Shown in pieces: positions 21,749 through 34,381 of a DNA stretch of 64,000 nt (position 1 is the first letter of the stretch; each line of letters starts with the position of its first letter). The stretch covers positions 248,001 through 312,000 of the forward strand of contig QYRS01000005.1 of the NCBI GenBank assembly GCA_006503535.1, given 5' to 3'. The notes below the pieces were generated by a model, which was given only the letters and a program-made list of their open reading frames with translations, made no database searches and was not told the DNA's origin. The DNA is from Arthrinium phaeospermum (Eukaryota > Ascomycota > Sordariomycetes > Amphisphaeriales > Apiosporaceae). The translations under genes were made by a program, and so were the position numbers.

Positions 21749-24145
21749 CTAATTCTGCGGCTGGAAAGAGTAGTCGGTCGACCAGTCCATCGTATGCCCA
21801 AAGTCCATGTTGAAGTCCTGGGACGATGGCTGGCTGAAGCCGGCAGCAGCACTCGGCGTCGTCAGGAAAAGGTTGGCGTCAAAATCATCCGACTTGCCCA
21901 TCCCAGTGGGAGGGAAGAGAAGGAAGTCGTTGCCAAAATCGCCCGACGGGAACTCGTCAAAGCCCTCGTCGACATCGGCCAATGACGACGGAGTATAGAG
22001 CATGGTGTTGCCGTGTCCAACAGGCGAGATGTGAGCCGTTGGAGCGGGCACTGACTCGTCCATGAACGCGGTGGTAGTGAATATGTCTGCAACCTTGTTA
22101 CAGTTGTAGATCGAGTGGGTTGGGGTAGGCAGTTGCACGTGAGCACCGTAGATGTCCTCAAATTGGCCAGTCACGTCGGGGCTCAGCTCACTGTAGCTTG
22201 TGAATTGCCCGGCGTCAGTCGAAGGGGTGCCGTTGTCGATGGGAGAGTAGTCCAGATTGATCTCGGCGTCGAAAGGAACGGGGTCAAGGACGGGATCAAA
22301 CAGCCCCGGGTTCTCAAAAGCGGCATTAAACTCCTCCGAGGAAGCATAGTTGGACATGTCCATGTCCAGGTCCGGATAGTTGATCAGAGGCTCTTCCGGA
22401 GGTGTCATCATCGAGGTTCCTTCGCTGCTGGGCGTAGGAATGCCTTGAATCAGGGGGGTTGGGTTTGTAGAGCTGCTACCCTTTTCAGAGCCGCCCTTCT
22501 TGTTGGTCTTGGTGCGGACGTAGGTCCAGCCGTGAGCCTTCTCCATGTGCTGTTTGCAGTTGGACTCCCGCTTGGACTTGTACGGGCAGGGCTTAAACAA
22601 ACATTCATACATGGGTGGCGCACTGGAGTGCTTATCATTGATATGTCGGTCCATTTCCTTTTCGGTGGGCCATCCATACTCATGGTACTTGCAGTTGGTC
22701 AAGGGGCACTTCCAAGGACGAGAGTGTGTCTTCTCGTGCTTGGTCAGGTCACATGGTCGCTTGAATTCCTTATTGCAACCAGGCTCCTTGCATTGCTTAG
22801 GAGCATACTCCGAAGGGTCGGCGTTCTTCTTGCGGCGAGCCATGGAGCGCATGATCTCCTCCTCGTCTTCAAGCTGCTCGCTCATGGAACGCTTGAACCG
22901 AATCGGAGCCTTGGTGTCCTCGTCGAGATCCTCAACAGGCTGACCGGTGGCAATGGAGATGGCCTTGCCGTTTTTCTTGACGCGTACCAGCTCGGCAGGC
23001 CGGCCGTTGGATGAGATTCCGCCCATGAGTTTCACCTCATCGGTGCTGGTAAAGTTAGCCGGAGGGTTCATTGTGCGTTGTTGGTCTTGGGTTACATACG
23101 GTTCAACATCCATGTCGTCCAGTTCCTCTCCTGCAGCCTGGCGCTCACGGGCAGACTGCATTTGTTGGGCGTGTTGGCGAATCTGTTCGACGAGGTCAAT
23201 AAAGTAACCGTTGTTGTACGGTCGGTCGTGAGGTCGTGTCTGCTCGCGGTCGCTGAGGTATTCGACGGTGGCTTGAATGCATCGGATCGAAGTAAGGCAG
23301 AAGTCGAGGTACAGTTCGGCAGATTTGGCCCTCTCCTTCAAGCACAACAACCGATAAGTATTTCCCCAAACGCCGGTATCTTTTAGAAGTTGACTCACCG
23401 GTGCCATAAAGATAAGCGTTTTCTCCAGGTCTCTCAAACAGACAATCTGGTTCTCTTGAATTCTTCTAGGACAGTCAAGAATAATGGACTCAAACTCCTT
23501 CAATGAGGGCTTGGCCAACAACGGTTTCAACGTATGCTCATGAATGCGGTTCACGGCACGCTGGCTGAGACGGGGCATCTTCTCTGCCTTGATGGAAGTT
23601 GCGGACCGTGTGATGGCAGAGGCGATAGCCGACGGCTTTGTGTCCTTGGCCCTCGACTGTTTCGAGGCCACCGACGTACCGAGACCGCTGTCAGACTCGT
23701 GGTGCCTTGACGAACGGCGGTTGCGAGGGCGCAGGACGCGCCTCTCCGTCTCGTGCTCGGTCTCCATAGTGCCGGGCTCCTCGGAGGATGTCTCCGCGAC
23801 GGCGTGGCCAAGGAAGCCCTTGGGAACAGGAAGGCTATCGTCACGGAAAGAGCGGCGGGATGATGAGGTCTCAGGCTTGGAACTGAGAGTATCCTCGATG
23901 TGGCCGAGGGTCATCATAACACGTCGACGATGGGAGTCGATCACATCGTCCAAGCTCGTCTGGGAGCGGCGGGGAAGTGATGGAACCTTGAAAGTAGAGG
24001 CCGGAGGAGAAGATGGAGGAGTAGTAGGAGAGTGAAAGGTAGCACCCTTCCTGAGGGCCAAGTTGGTCTTAAGTCTCAGGCCATTGCTACCATCAGTGTC
24101 TGGACGAGTCACCGCAGCAGTCCTTCGGGGGTTAGAGAAGGACAT
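21749..24145 (-). CDS. C2H2 zinc-finger transcription factor
   Basis: Likely sequence-specific nuclear regulator, 798 residues, single exon. Three zinc-finger-like modules lie around residues 450-540: CKEPGCNKEFKRPCDLTKHEKTH, then a longer WKCPLTNC...RHINDKH module, then YECLFKPC...CKQHMEKAH followed by GWTYVRTKTN. A nuclear-signal-like RRKK block precedes the fingers. The N-terminal third is Ser/Arg-rich with many possible phosphorylation sites. The middle has a helical region (KPLLAKPSLKEFESIILDCPRR). The C-terminal 230 residues are acidic and rich in Ser, Pro and Asp (LINYPDLDMDMSNYASSEEF, NMDFGHTMDWSTDYSFQPQN), typical of an activation domain. I cannot name the regulon. Start is the first ATG (MSFSNPRRTAAV). 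Confidence 0.88.
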   Translation of the reverse strand: MSFSNPRRTAAVTRPDTDGSNGLRLKTNLALRKGATFHSPTTPPSSPPASTFKVPSLPRRSQTSLDDVIDSHRRRVMMTLGHIEDTLSSKPETSSSRRSFRDDSLPVPKGFLGHAVAETSSEEPGTMETEHETERRVLRPRNRRSSRHHESDSGLGTSVASKQSRAKDTKPSAIASAITRSATSIKAEKMPRLSQRAVNRIHEHTLKPLLAKPSLKEFESIILDCPRRIQENQIVCLRDLEKTLIFMAPVSQLLKDTGVWGNTYRLLCLKERAKSAELYLDFCLTSIRCIQATVEYLSDREQTRPHDRPYNNGYFIDLVEQIRQHAQQMQSARERQAAGEELDDMDVEPYVTQDQQRTMNPPANFTSTDEVKLMGGISSNGRPAELVRVKKNGKAISIATGQPVEDLDEDTKAPIRFKRSMSEQLEDEEEIMRSMARRKKNADPSEYAPKQCKEPGCNKEFKRPCDLTKHEKTHSRPWKCPLTNCKYHEYGWPTEKEMDRHINDKHSSAPPMYECLFKPCPYKSKRESNCKQHMEKAHGWTYVRTKTNKKGGSEKGSSSTNPTPLIQGIPTPSSEGTSMMTPPEEPLINYPDLDMDMSNYASSEEFNAAFENPGLFDPVLDPVPFDAEINLDYSPIDNGTPSTDAGQFTSYSELSPDVTGQFEDIYGAHVQLPTPTHSIYNCNKVADIFTTTAFMDESVPAPTAHISPVGHGNTMLYTPSSLADVDEGFDEFPSGDFGNDFLLFPPTGMGKSDDFDANLFLTTPSAAAGFSQPSSQDFNMDFGHTMDWSTDYSFQPQN

Positions 24146-27100
24146 GTTGATCTCGGTGAGGTCAAGTCAAGGACAGTGGGGTAGTTTATAGTATGTCGAG
24201 TGGGATGTAATGGCCCGTGGACGTGGAGACTGTGTAGAGAGGCGGAATGGTCAGCACCCTTATGCAGTAGGACGCGCCCAGCTTGCGTGAGTCACAACGA
24301 GGAATGATGGCCTGAGGACTCCAAGGATGATATCACAATTGCCCGGTAGGGGGTATTGGTCAATCCGTGGACTCCGGCGAGCCAAACGTAGACAGGGCTG
24401 GCGTAGGGACTGGGAACAAGACGGGATATATGGTTGTCCTTACTTTCCAAAACACGTCAACAAGACGGGTTCAACTGGGCAAGAGCTCGAGTGTCGCTTG
24501 CCGGCTTTAGGTTGGTTGACAGGTCGGATCTCTCGAGCCAGATATGTTTCTCGAGGCAATCGTGGGAAGATCCAGGTGAATCAGAAACTCAAAAGGACCC
24601 GCGTGTTTTCACGAGAGCATGCCGCCAATTGATGAGAAGAATGATAAGACCCGTGGTATATCAGAGCAGTGATGCGATTGCTCAAATACAGGCTCAGTTG
24701 ATTGAGTCTGAAAAGGGCAGCGAGGGTATATAGACAACAACGGATGGATGACGGGGTGAGATGGGATAGTGGATTGCTTTAACGACTGGAGGTTCGTGTG
24801 GCTTACTTTCCCTCTCTCCAGGTGATAGACAGCTAGAATTGCAGGAAATATGGCAGCCTTGAGAGCCTCGGGATGGTGATACACGCAGTGAAGGAGGTTC
24901 TGAGGACACAAATGAGTTACGGGAGTGTCGTGGAAGAGGAACAGGTTGGAGGTCGGAAGGGAACGATGGGAATGATCAATTGAGGTGCTCCTTCAACCGA
25001 CGTTGGGATTGCCCGAGTTGCTGCCTAGAATTGTACCTTTGTACCGACAGGGGTCTGTACATGAAAGGGCGCTAGTCGACGGCGTAGCTGGGCTGTGAGG
25101 TTCCTCTAGGACTTTTTTTGGTTGATTGACCTCACGCCGGAGGATCATTGATTGAAGAGCCCCCCCAGGACTTGTCTGTCTCTCTCCCTCGCTCTCCCCA
25201 CTGTTAGTTGCACCACCCCCGAGCCATTCTTAGAACCAACAAGCCTTGTTGAGACCGTGTTAGCGAGCAAGGGAGTTAGTTTTCTGCTGCCGTTCCCTCA
25301 GTTTCTGCTACTACAAGTAAACCACCTCAGTTGCTATCAGCTCCAGCGTCCCCCTCTCCACTCATCAAATGCTCCAGTCCTATGTAGTAGTATGTGCTGC
25401 AGGCACAGCCTTAACAGATTAACAGCGAGATAGCCCATTTGATGTTGTAAGCGAGACCGAGCTGGGGTGGACCCGAGGAAACATCCCATCATATCTATCC
25501 ACCCATTCAATCAATTCCAATCTTTTCCCTACTGCTACAGGGGACTACAAGTATGTAGTAGTATGTATGCTCTCTCGGACTTTACGGACACTGGCCCGGG
25601 CCTCGGGCCATCACGCTTTCTTTGTTCTTGTTTCATTTCCGTAGATGGCGTTGCTTATATTGTGCGTGCGTCGTTCTCGCACCCGCAAACTCGAACCCCA
25701 GGTTCCTCTCGCATGAAAATCCAGGGGTCTCTCCTCATTCCAAACCTGAGCTCAAACGGTACAAACACCCATCTATCAAATGGGGAGGGCGATTCGCGGC
25801 CGACGCGTCAAGGGACACAAAGTGACAGACAGACAGACACAGACAAACGGGACGTCACTGCAGGGATGCTTACCAATATCCTTTGCATTGGGTCGGTTCT
25901 GGTCCCAGTCACCAGTAGCTGGTCCTGGCCCCCCTGTCGGCCTCTGATTCAGTCTGCACTCGAACCGGCCGGTGGTGGCGCGCCAAGCTTTTGGTGTGCT
26001 GGGTACAGGGTCCGAGATAGGTCAGCCATGGGCAATTAATCAGCCCGTTTCCCATCTCCCCATTAGCCCGTTTCCACTTGTATGAGTCTTTGACCGAGTC
26101 CGTTTTACCACTGCATGCTATGCCTATGCCGAGTCGCCGAGATTCTTTTTCAAGGGAAGCGGAATGTCCCCGGGTCCAATGCGCAGGACCAAGTGTGTGA
26201 CCACGCCGTACGCGAAATAGCAAATGCTTGAATGGAAGAAACACAATCTTACTATCAGCAGCGCCCACCGTGCTACTTTCTTTTCCGATCAAAACAAAAG
26301 TCTACATACGATGGAACGACTGTGCTCGAATCCCTCCGAAACAATTCCTCCGGCAGTGGCCGCAAATTGGCTGTTGGCCCTCAGCCACCCCCATCTCTGG
26401 CCCAAAGAGGTGATGTGATTACTGTGTCCAATGGCGACTGCGCATGGTGGCTAGGAAACTGCACCAGTCTGCCAGTGCCTCCCAGACATAGAGTGCATAA
26501 GGGGGTCCTTAATACGTGCTAATGGCTTAGCCTCCCTGTGAGGTCAGCTCAGGTGCTTGGACTGAGGCCGCTGCAGAAGCCGCTGAACGAATTGCTCCCC
26601 GTGCTTCTGATCTACCAATACAGGACGGCAATCTATCAATGCATTGCAATGGCCTACGTAATAAAGCTCCTGGGGCCCAGTTCGTATTGTCATCGGAAGA
26701 GCTTTGGCCATTGTATCACGGTGCAGATCTCCCCTCCACAATTAGGGCTATGAGGGATGAGCGAGCGAGGTTGCTCAAGTCTGTCTGCCAACGAACCGAT
26801 CGGTTGTGACCCAAATAGATTTTCAATTGACTCGGACCTTGGAAAGTGTCTCGGGGGTGACTGTGCATGCAAGAGGATACTCGGTCAGTTTGTTGCTTGT
26901 TGCTTTGTCGCACGCATCTGATCTGATGTACGATCCTCCCTCGAGGCCTGCTTCATGCCCAGACCAGATCGTAAACACGAATCGTGGTTTCCCATACTAC
27001 CCCTCCTCCGGGACACGTAATATCACGCGCATATACGACTACGTATCCCCATCTCAGAAGATGCGATGATGGTTCAGCCCTACCGGTCCATTCCATTAAG

Positions 27101-29038
27101 CTTTGAGGCCCCAAACCGGCCAATGAGCCACGAAAGAATGCAGAAGCCTTAACGCCGGAGCCACCATCATGAACACCGAGGCCAACAATGAGACATGGAA
27201 GGCGTGTCAGACCGAGTTCGCAGCCAATCATAAAACGGGTGCCTGGGAGAATACTTCACAATTGCACACCTTACATAAACGGTAGTAGTATATGCGCTAT
27301 ATGCGACTTCGCCAGTGACAGGTGGCCTCAGCCAACCATTTGCGCTTCCGCGTCATACATGGATCGCACTTGGGAAGAAGAAGAAGAAAAAGAAACACCG
27401 CCGGTGCAGTTTGTGTGTGTGTGTGTGTGTGTGTGCGGCGGTAGGAGATAGGTAGCAAATAGCAGCACAGGCGGGTTGGCAGGGCGCATGCAGCTGCTGC
27501 AGCAACAACAGCAAGCTTCCTCCAGAGCTCCCCTTTCCCTTCTTGCTTCTTGCTGTTGTCCTCGAACCGAGGAAGGCTCAGGTGACACAGGGCACGCAGC
27601 ACCTTTCGATGCCACGCCATTTGTTCCATTGGTCGAACCGACGACGCCGACAGGGATTGGGACAACCATGCAGCTCCATCCCATCTCATTCCACCACCTG
27701 GCGCTGGTGCTTACACGACCCAGAGAGCCAGACCAATCCTCAACAAGCAGCAGAACTGGCCATCTCATCTCAATGGCTAACAACGAACCAGTGCCCGCAT
27801 TTTGCTATTTTGTTGGTGGTTCCGTGCATACTGTACATAGTAGCCGCAGCCCCTTTTCGGTTATGTATACTGATTCGGCCTGTTTTGCGAAGCGGACGAA
27901 TTCTTGCCAATCAGCGGGCCGCACTCCAGAGACTCCGTCAAACTGGTATAACTGGCGCAAGAGGTAAACTGTAGTTGATGCGGTAGATCTTGTCTCCTGT
28001 CGGGCTCGGCTACTAAAGTTGGCCGCCCAAGGAACCTGAATATCCATACGTTCCATTCTAAACCATGGCATGCTCATTTCGTCCAGGGCCCGGCTGGAGC
28101 CAGTGCTACTGGATTAGGAAGATTCCGCTCTGCGGCATCGACGTCCATGTCAACTCGGCTCCCGGCAGATGCCCATGCATGTCTCGTCGAGACTAACGAT
28201 ATCAGCAGTAGTATCCCAGAAACATCAATGCGCAAGACATGTGGCTACTTGTACATGGCGATATTCCTGTCCTATATCACTGCCAGGCACCACTTCGGCC
28301 TAGTGAGCGCTACGTTGTGAGCTTTCATGGTCCGATCCACCTTGCTGCGGTTCCTACCCAGGAGAACTACGAGCTCGCGTTATTTGGTATCTACTTGCAT
28401 TGTACTTACCAATTCGACAGGTAGATTGAGCATTGTGAATACAAGCAACCCAATAGCCAGTGTTATAGTTATGTTGCAACCTCTCGGAGCTCAAGATGCT
28501 GCTGGATATTGGTGTTGAACCAGCGCGCCTGTCCGCTCTTGATAATGGAAAGTATATCTTAGGTAAGTAGTAAACGTAGGCGATTAACAACGAAATGTTC
28601 AGCTTGTTGTCTAAGCTAAGTGTTTATATGCTACAAATAGGCGTTTCTGCGCAGCCCATGCGTCAATCAATCTTGATGTGAAGAGATGCTTTCACCATTG
28701 TTGCCCCCCAGGGATTATTGGCAAATAGAATGTGGCCCTGGGAGTTCGGCCGCAATCAAGGAAAAGGAAAAGAGAGAAAAAAAAAAGACTCGAAAAATCA
28801 ACGCCCGACCGACCCTATTCCCATACACGCGACGCAAAGCCATCTAACGACTGCTTCTCTCCGGATCCACGCAAGATACGGCATTTGCGTCAAAGGCCGC
28901 AAGGGCTGATTTAACGCCATCCCAACTCGGTTCGCCATCCTCAACATCAACAGAGCCGTGGAAGACGAAAGTCCCACTGTTGTCCTCTGAAGATTGAACT
29001 TTCAAGCACGACATTTTGGTTTGGGGAGTGGAACCTCT
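24146..29038. other. 4.9 kb gene-poor region upstream of the C2H2 factor
   Basis: No open frame here shows a domain or convincing coding character on either strand; the longest (about 190 residues near 25.5-26.0 kb) is low-complexity and lacks a plausible family. The region contains a GAA-rich tract and a TG microsatellite near 27.4 kb. It most likely holds a long promoter and 5' leader of the transcription factor plus the 3' UTR of ARS2. A non-coding RNA is possible but not shown. Confidence 0.5.
27376..27435. repeat. GAA tract followed by TG dinucleotide microsatellite
   Basis: GAAGAAGAAGAA at 27376-27387 continues into an A-rich tract. About eleven to twelve TG units run from 27412 to 27435. 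Confidence 0.9.
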
Positions 29039-31838
29039 CTAGTAGTTCAACTCGCCGCCGCCTCCGGCTGCTACGTGATCGAGGTCTTCGTAGCTCTTGA
29101 GACTGCGTCCCTGAACAGCTTCACGGGGGCCGACAGCAGCACCTCCTGCTGCGCCATCTCCCCACCTGCCTGCACCACCTCGGCCTCGGCCAGCTCCCGC
29201 GCCGTCTTGGCCCCAGCGGCCTGGCTGCTGACGCCTATCGTACGGGCCACTTCGATTGTTGAAGCGATTGCCGCCGGGACCGCCGCCTCTGCGGATAGGC
29301 CCTGCGCCGCGATCGTCGCCCCCGGCATTCCAGCCGGGAGCTTGCATCGGGTGACCGCCTGTGAACAACGGAGGCATGCCCGGTAGACCGGGGAAGCCAG
29401 GGAAGGGTGGCATCACGTTGTTCATGCTGAAGTTCTGTAGGTTGAAGCCACGTGGGGTACCCTGCTGAGTTTGTCCATTGGAAGGGGGGAAGTGGCCATT
29501 GGAGTTGGCGTCTGTCCGAGACGGGGCGATGTGCGCTGGGTCAAGCACGTACGCATTGATGAGATCGAACTGCTCACGTTAGCTGGGCACTTGGTCGAAT
29601 AGCTAGTTTTGTGCGGTAACTCACCTCATGTTTGATCTGATCCAGCCAGTCGGCGTGGCGTTTCTCGACGTGCTTCTTCCAAAAGTGCTCTTCCTTGAAC
29701 AATTTGGTACATTCCGGAACCTTGCACCTCCACTTGTGCTCATCCTCTTGCTTGACGAACTTCAGCAACTCCTCGGCCAGCGCATCTTCCGCGGATTTTC
29801 CACCAAGCTTGCGGATATCAACCGACTCAGGCTCGAGGATCTGCATGATCTTGTCCTCAAAAGTCTTGACCCATTTGTAGGCGCGTTCCAGTTGCTGCTC
29901 TGACTTCGATGCGCGCGGCTTGCGATCTGGCTCAGGAGCCTCGCCTTCTTCCTCTTCCTTAATCTCGCGCTTCTTGGACGGAAATGGCTCACCATTGACA
30001 GTCGCTCTCGCGACATTCTTAGCAGCCGAAGAGAGAGTACTGCGGGGGCGGCGGAGATGGCCGCCGGGGCATTTTCTAGTCAATTCGTGAATCGAATCAC
30101 TCTCAAACACGCAGAAGAAACAGAAGTTGAAGACTCGTCGGAGATACTCGATCATCAGGTCAAGCTGTTTCTTCTTCATCAAGAGATCTTCGTCATCGAT
30201 CTCATCGTCGACGGCGCCCTCGTCCTCGTCGTCTTCCATCTCGCCTTCCTCGCCTTCGTCCATGTCCAGATCAAGGTTGCGTTCTTTTTTGACCTTCCTG
30301 GACGGAGAAACAGGGCCGGCAGGTTGGAGCCGACCAGCATTCTTGAGATCCTCAGTGCGCTCCTCGATCTTGAGTGTCGCGTTGAAATCAGAGCCGAAAT
30401 CCTCCTCAAACTTGTTCACCAAACGTTTGACAAGGTTCAGGTCTTTCTCGATTCTCTCTGGTGCAGAGAAAAGATCCCACAAAGCCTTCTTGCGAGGGTT
30501 GCTTGGGGGGTTGTGCACACCGACGTGACAAACAAAGTCACCACGCACTTCATCCTTTACAGTCTTTCCGTTGACGGCCTCTAAAGCCTTGTCGGCCGTC
30601 GAGACTGGCAGCGCAGGAGACTTAATGTCCTCATCGCCGTCTTCGTCTTTAGGGTCGCTGCGCTCCACGGGGGCAACGGCATCAGAGGCAGGGTGGAGCA
30701 TGACCCAACCCATCCTGTGATATCGTTTACTGGGGTTGGGGTCACTCAAAGAGAGCCATTTGAAGCCCCCTTCTTCTTCGCCAAGGTTCTCTCGGCAGAA
30801 AGCCTCCAGATTCTGACGACTAACATGAGGAGCAATGGTCTTGATGAGAAGGGTTGGCTGGTAAAGGTTCTCGTCGCGAATATCGTTTCCATTAGCAGGA
30901 GCCAAGTCACCGACACCGAGGACCTCATTGGATGCGGTGGCCTCGCCTTCCTCTTTCTCGACTAGACCGCCTACACCGTTGGTCTCACTCTTTGGCAAGC
31001 CTTCCAGCGAGAAATCGTCGAAAGTACCAGACTCAATGTCTTGCTCCCATTGGCTGTAAGCTCCGCGACGGAACTCATTAATCTGCGCCCTGAACGCATC
31101 TCGAACCTCCGGGACATAACGCTCTCGGAACCACTGCTCCTTCTTATGCTCAGACACGAAAGTCCTAGCCATCTTTGCCTGCAGATCTTCCCTGTAGGAG
31201 TCATACGCCGCTTGTATTCTGGCCTTCTCCTTTTCGCGGTCTTCTTGGCTCTCGCGGCCACGAGGACGCTCAGAATCTCGGCGGCGACCAGTGCGGGCGC
31301 GCTCCTTCTCCTCCTTGATCTTCTCGTTGGCTCTCCACCATTCTCCGAAATACGAGAAGCCAACCTGGAAAGGGAGCTTGGAGGGATCTGTGAGGGGATT
31401 GACTGTCGGTGCTGGCGGCTCGGCGCTTGTCTGGCCCGGTACATAACGGTCGATGTTGGCAGGCGGTGAGGTCACGCGCCGAGGCCTATCATCGCGCTCG
31501 CGGGGGGCGGCATAGTCATCTCGGCCCCGAGGTCGGGGTTCGTAGCGGTCTACAGGCAAAGGCGAACGAGATCGCCCTCGACGATTACGGTCGTAGCCTA
31601 GGTAAGTTAGCCACGCACCAAAAGAAGTAGCGAAAGAGTAGAATGGGAGCAGCCAATCGTCCACAGTAGAATATGTGTGGAACGGATGGATTTCGTGTTA
31701 CGCACCAGGTGAGCGACCGCGAAAGAAGCTGTCGCCGCCACGTTCAGGTTTCCGGTCATCGCGGCCATCCCAGTCGCGAATCGGCGACCGTCCTGGAGCA
31801 TCCCGCTCGCGGTCTCGATAGGTGTTGTAGGAATCCAT
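29039..31838 (-). CDS. ARS2: Ars2/Serrate-family zinc-finger protein (Pir2-like)
   Basis: Nuclear adaptor that in other eukaryotes links the cap-binding complex to RNA decay, small-RNA or heterochromatin pathways. Three exons: 31838-31706, 31597-29625 and 29569-29039; 878 residues. An Arg/Asp-rich N-terminus (RDRERD, RGRSRSPLP) precedes the Serrate/Ars2 N-terminal domain, seen in FQVGFSYFGEWWRANEKIKEEKERAR and EQWFRERYVPEVRDAFRAQ. An acidic segment (DMDEGEEGEMEDDEDEGAVDD) follows, then LDLMIEYLRRVFNFCFFC. The C-terminal C2H2-type zinc finger WRCKVPECTKLFKEEHFWKKHVEKRH is joined across the second intron to FDLINAYVLDP. The tail is rich in Gly, Arg and Pro (RGGGPGGNRF), likely RNA-binding. Splice phases are clean. 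Confidence 0.93.
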
Positions 31839-33689
31839 TGCGCTGCGCTTGATGCTTCAACAGCTTGTCCAGCGGTATTCCACCTCGTTGCTTCGGAAAT
31901 CTCTTTTATGTCTTCTTCGTAAATTAGGTAGCTTCGCACTTCGCTGGGCGATCGTAATGGTTTGCTCCGTAAGTGAAGGCACGGGATTGTCGGAACAAAG
32001 GAGCTTGATGCCTGCTGTTTGGCAAAGCGATTGCTGTTAGAGAAATCATCCTGACCAAAGTTTGAAGGTAACAAGAGAAGAAATAATGGTAAGAAGGGTA
32101 AAGATGGGCTTTTTTCAAGATGTAAAACGATGATGGGTTCGGCTGATGGGAAGCCAAATAAAAGGATGAGAGGGCTCAGAAACGCAAGCTATGCGATAAG
32201 CAATCGATCTCATGCATAGCGAGAGAAGTAGAAGGGAAGCGGAGCAACTGTGCAGAGGAAGGTTTCTGTTTCTGGGGGGAGCGTCATGGTGTGATTGATG
32301 ATTGATTGATGAAGAGAGAGGTCCAGAAGCCGGGTAGAGAGCATTCAATAGCAGACAGGCACACTACAACAGAAACAACGTGACCTGGTAATGGAATGAC
32401 TTGAGAAGGGTAATTGACGGGAAAGGATGGACGAACTGTAATGGTAAATGAGTCGAATACGATAGCACTCCTGGATGGGCGCGAGGTCCCAAGAGTATGG
32501 AGGTTATCGGTCCCTTTTAGCTGAACATCGACAAGAGGCGACGATGTCTTTGCTGAGAGAACAAAGGGTGGAGGCTGACGCGACTGGCCCGACGGCTCCT
32601 TGGAGGATCGACGTTAGTCGGCTTACCTAAGCAATTGTGGAGGTTGGGGGACTGGCAGCTTGAGCTTGTCGGCTTGTGCCACCTGCACGGTAGAGGCTGC
32701 CAGTGGTCGGCTCAGGTCTAACGGAGCATTCAATGAACGATTCAATGTTCAATGTTGATATCCTGGATGCCCAAAAACGTATGGTACCATTCCCAAGGTA
32801 GGCACGCACTGTCCCAAGGGAATTGATTTCCATGTGTGCTTTCAGTTGATGATTATTGGTGGTAGAGATTTAGATGAACACTGGATGCGACCACCTCCAT
32901 TCAATTCTACATAAGTTGGCACTGACAGAGGACTATTGAGGTAAGTAGATTTCTATGGAACAGCAGGTACGAACCGCAATTAGGCTTGACAACCTTAGAC
33001 AGCATTCCATCTACCTACCTAAGGTAACCTGCATGTGCGCAGATACAAATGGCAGTCATATTGTAGAAGTCCATGTTGGATGTGGTGTTCGCACCCATAC
33101 ATGACATTGCCGATGAGCTTCCGATCTATGTAGTAGTACCTTGCCTGCTTGCTGTCATGATTGGTACGACTTGGATACCCTATTCGGCCATTGGTGCTCC
33201 ATACGTCTGCGAAACACATGCCTGTATATAGTAGGCATTCGCTTCTCATACACGACGGCTGAGGTAGCAAAACCTCGGTCTAACTGCAAGCCGGCCATGT
33301 ATGCGCAGCTTCTCGGACATCAGTATAGCCCGGCAAACCAGATACATCCCGATGTCCGCATGGCAATATCTCCTTTATTAATTGGACATCAATCCATCGA
33401 TAGGGTACCTACCTAGTCGGCTCCGCTTGACTGCAGGTACCGCGGCTCTAGCCAGGACCCAATTGATCCATACGTCATCTAAAACGGATAGCTTCTAGAA
33501 GCTCCCCTCGTACGACCAAGTTCTACTTAACATACCTCCCATCCCACATTGCTGCCGGTCTTAGGTACAACTTTGGATTGTACATATAATAACAGCACGC
33601 CCAGTCATTGTCCATAGCTGTCACTCAACTTACAATACATACCTTATTGCAGCCATCTTGACCGAATTTGAGAGGAGCCGCCCGCCATA
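31839..33689. promoter_or_regulatory. Divergent region ARS2 / TSPO
   Basis: 1.85 kb between divergent starts. No supported gene. It should hold both promoters and leaders. Confidence 0.45.
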
Positions 33690-34381
33690 ATGACGACCTA
33701 CATCCCCCAGATCACGATACCTCACCAGGTCTTCGCCAATGCCGCAGCCTCGGTCCTGTTGCCCATCGCCTTGGGAACAGGCGTCGGCTTCAGCACAAGT
33801 CGTAAGCAAAGCCCACTTACTCTCCAACTCCCACCAAGCGAATTGCGCGCCCCCCTCCCGTTTGCGTGAGGCAGTCTCGCGCCCATCTTTCTGACCGTCC
33901 CCGTCTCGACTGTACAGCCAGCAAAACCCAAGACACCTACCGCCTCATGAAGCAGCCCCCGCTGCGACCCCCGCCCTGGGTCTTCGGCCCCGCCTGGACG
34001 ACGCTGTACGGCCTGATGGGCTACGCGGCGCACCGAGCCATCACGACCGGCTTGAACCCGCTCACGTCGAGCGTCGAGGGCGTGCGCGACGCCAAGCACG
34101 CCGCCACCCTCTACACGATCCAGCTCGGGCTCAACCTGGCCTGGACGCCGCTCTTCTTCGGAATGCGCAAGCCCGTCGCCGCCCTCGTCGACATCGTCGC
34201 CCTGCTCGGCGTCAACTCGTACCTGACCTACCAGTTCTTCCAGTTGGACACCGTCGCCGGCTGGTGCTTCGTGCCCTACGTCGCCTGGCTCACCTTTGCG
34301 ACGTACCTGAACACGGGCGTTGGCGTCATGAACAACTGGAGGATTACCGATGAGGATTTGCTGAAGAAGCGCAACGACTAA
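33690..34381 (+). CDS. TSPO/MBR family translocator protein
   Basis: Five-helix outer mitochondrial membrane (or secretory membrane) protein that binds tetrapyrroles and sterols in other organisms. Exon 1 is 33690-33801, then a 116-nt intron, exon 2 is 33918-34381; 191 residues. Hallmarks are LRPPPWVFGPAWTTLYGLMGYA (first conserved helix), the ligand-pocket motif LNLAWTPLFFGMRKP, and TYLNTGVGVMNN near the end. The N-terminal 40 residues lie before the domain and include a hydrophobic stretch (AAASVLLPIALGTGVG), one more helix candidate. Third positions of exon 2 are almost all G or C. The family is clear; the substrate in fungi is not established. Confidence 0.94.

Noticed and set aside
22115..23014. 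299-codon open frame on the plus strand
   Set aside because: Antisense shadow of the C2H2 transcription factor.
25467..26039. 190-codon open frame in the 4.9 kb gap
   Set aside because: Low-complexity translation, no domain, no supporting splice or start context.
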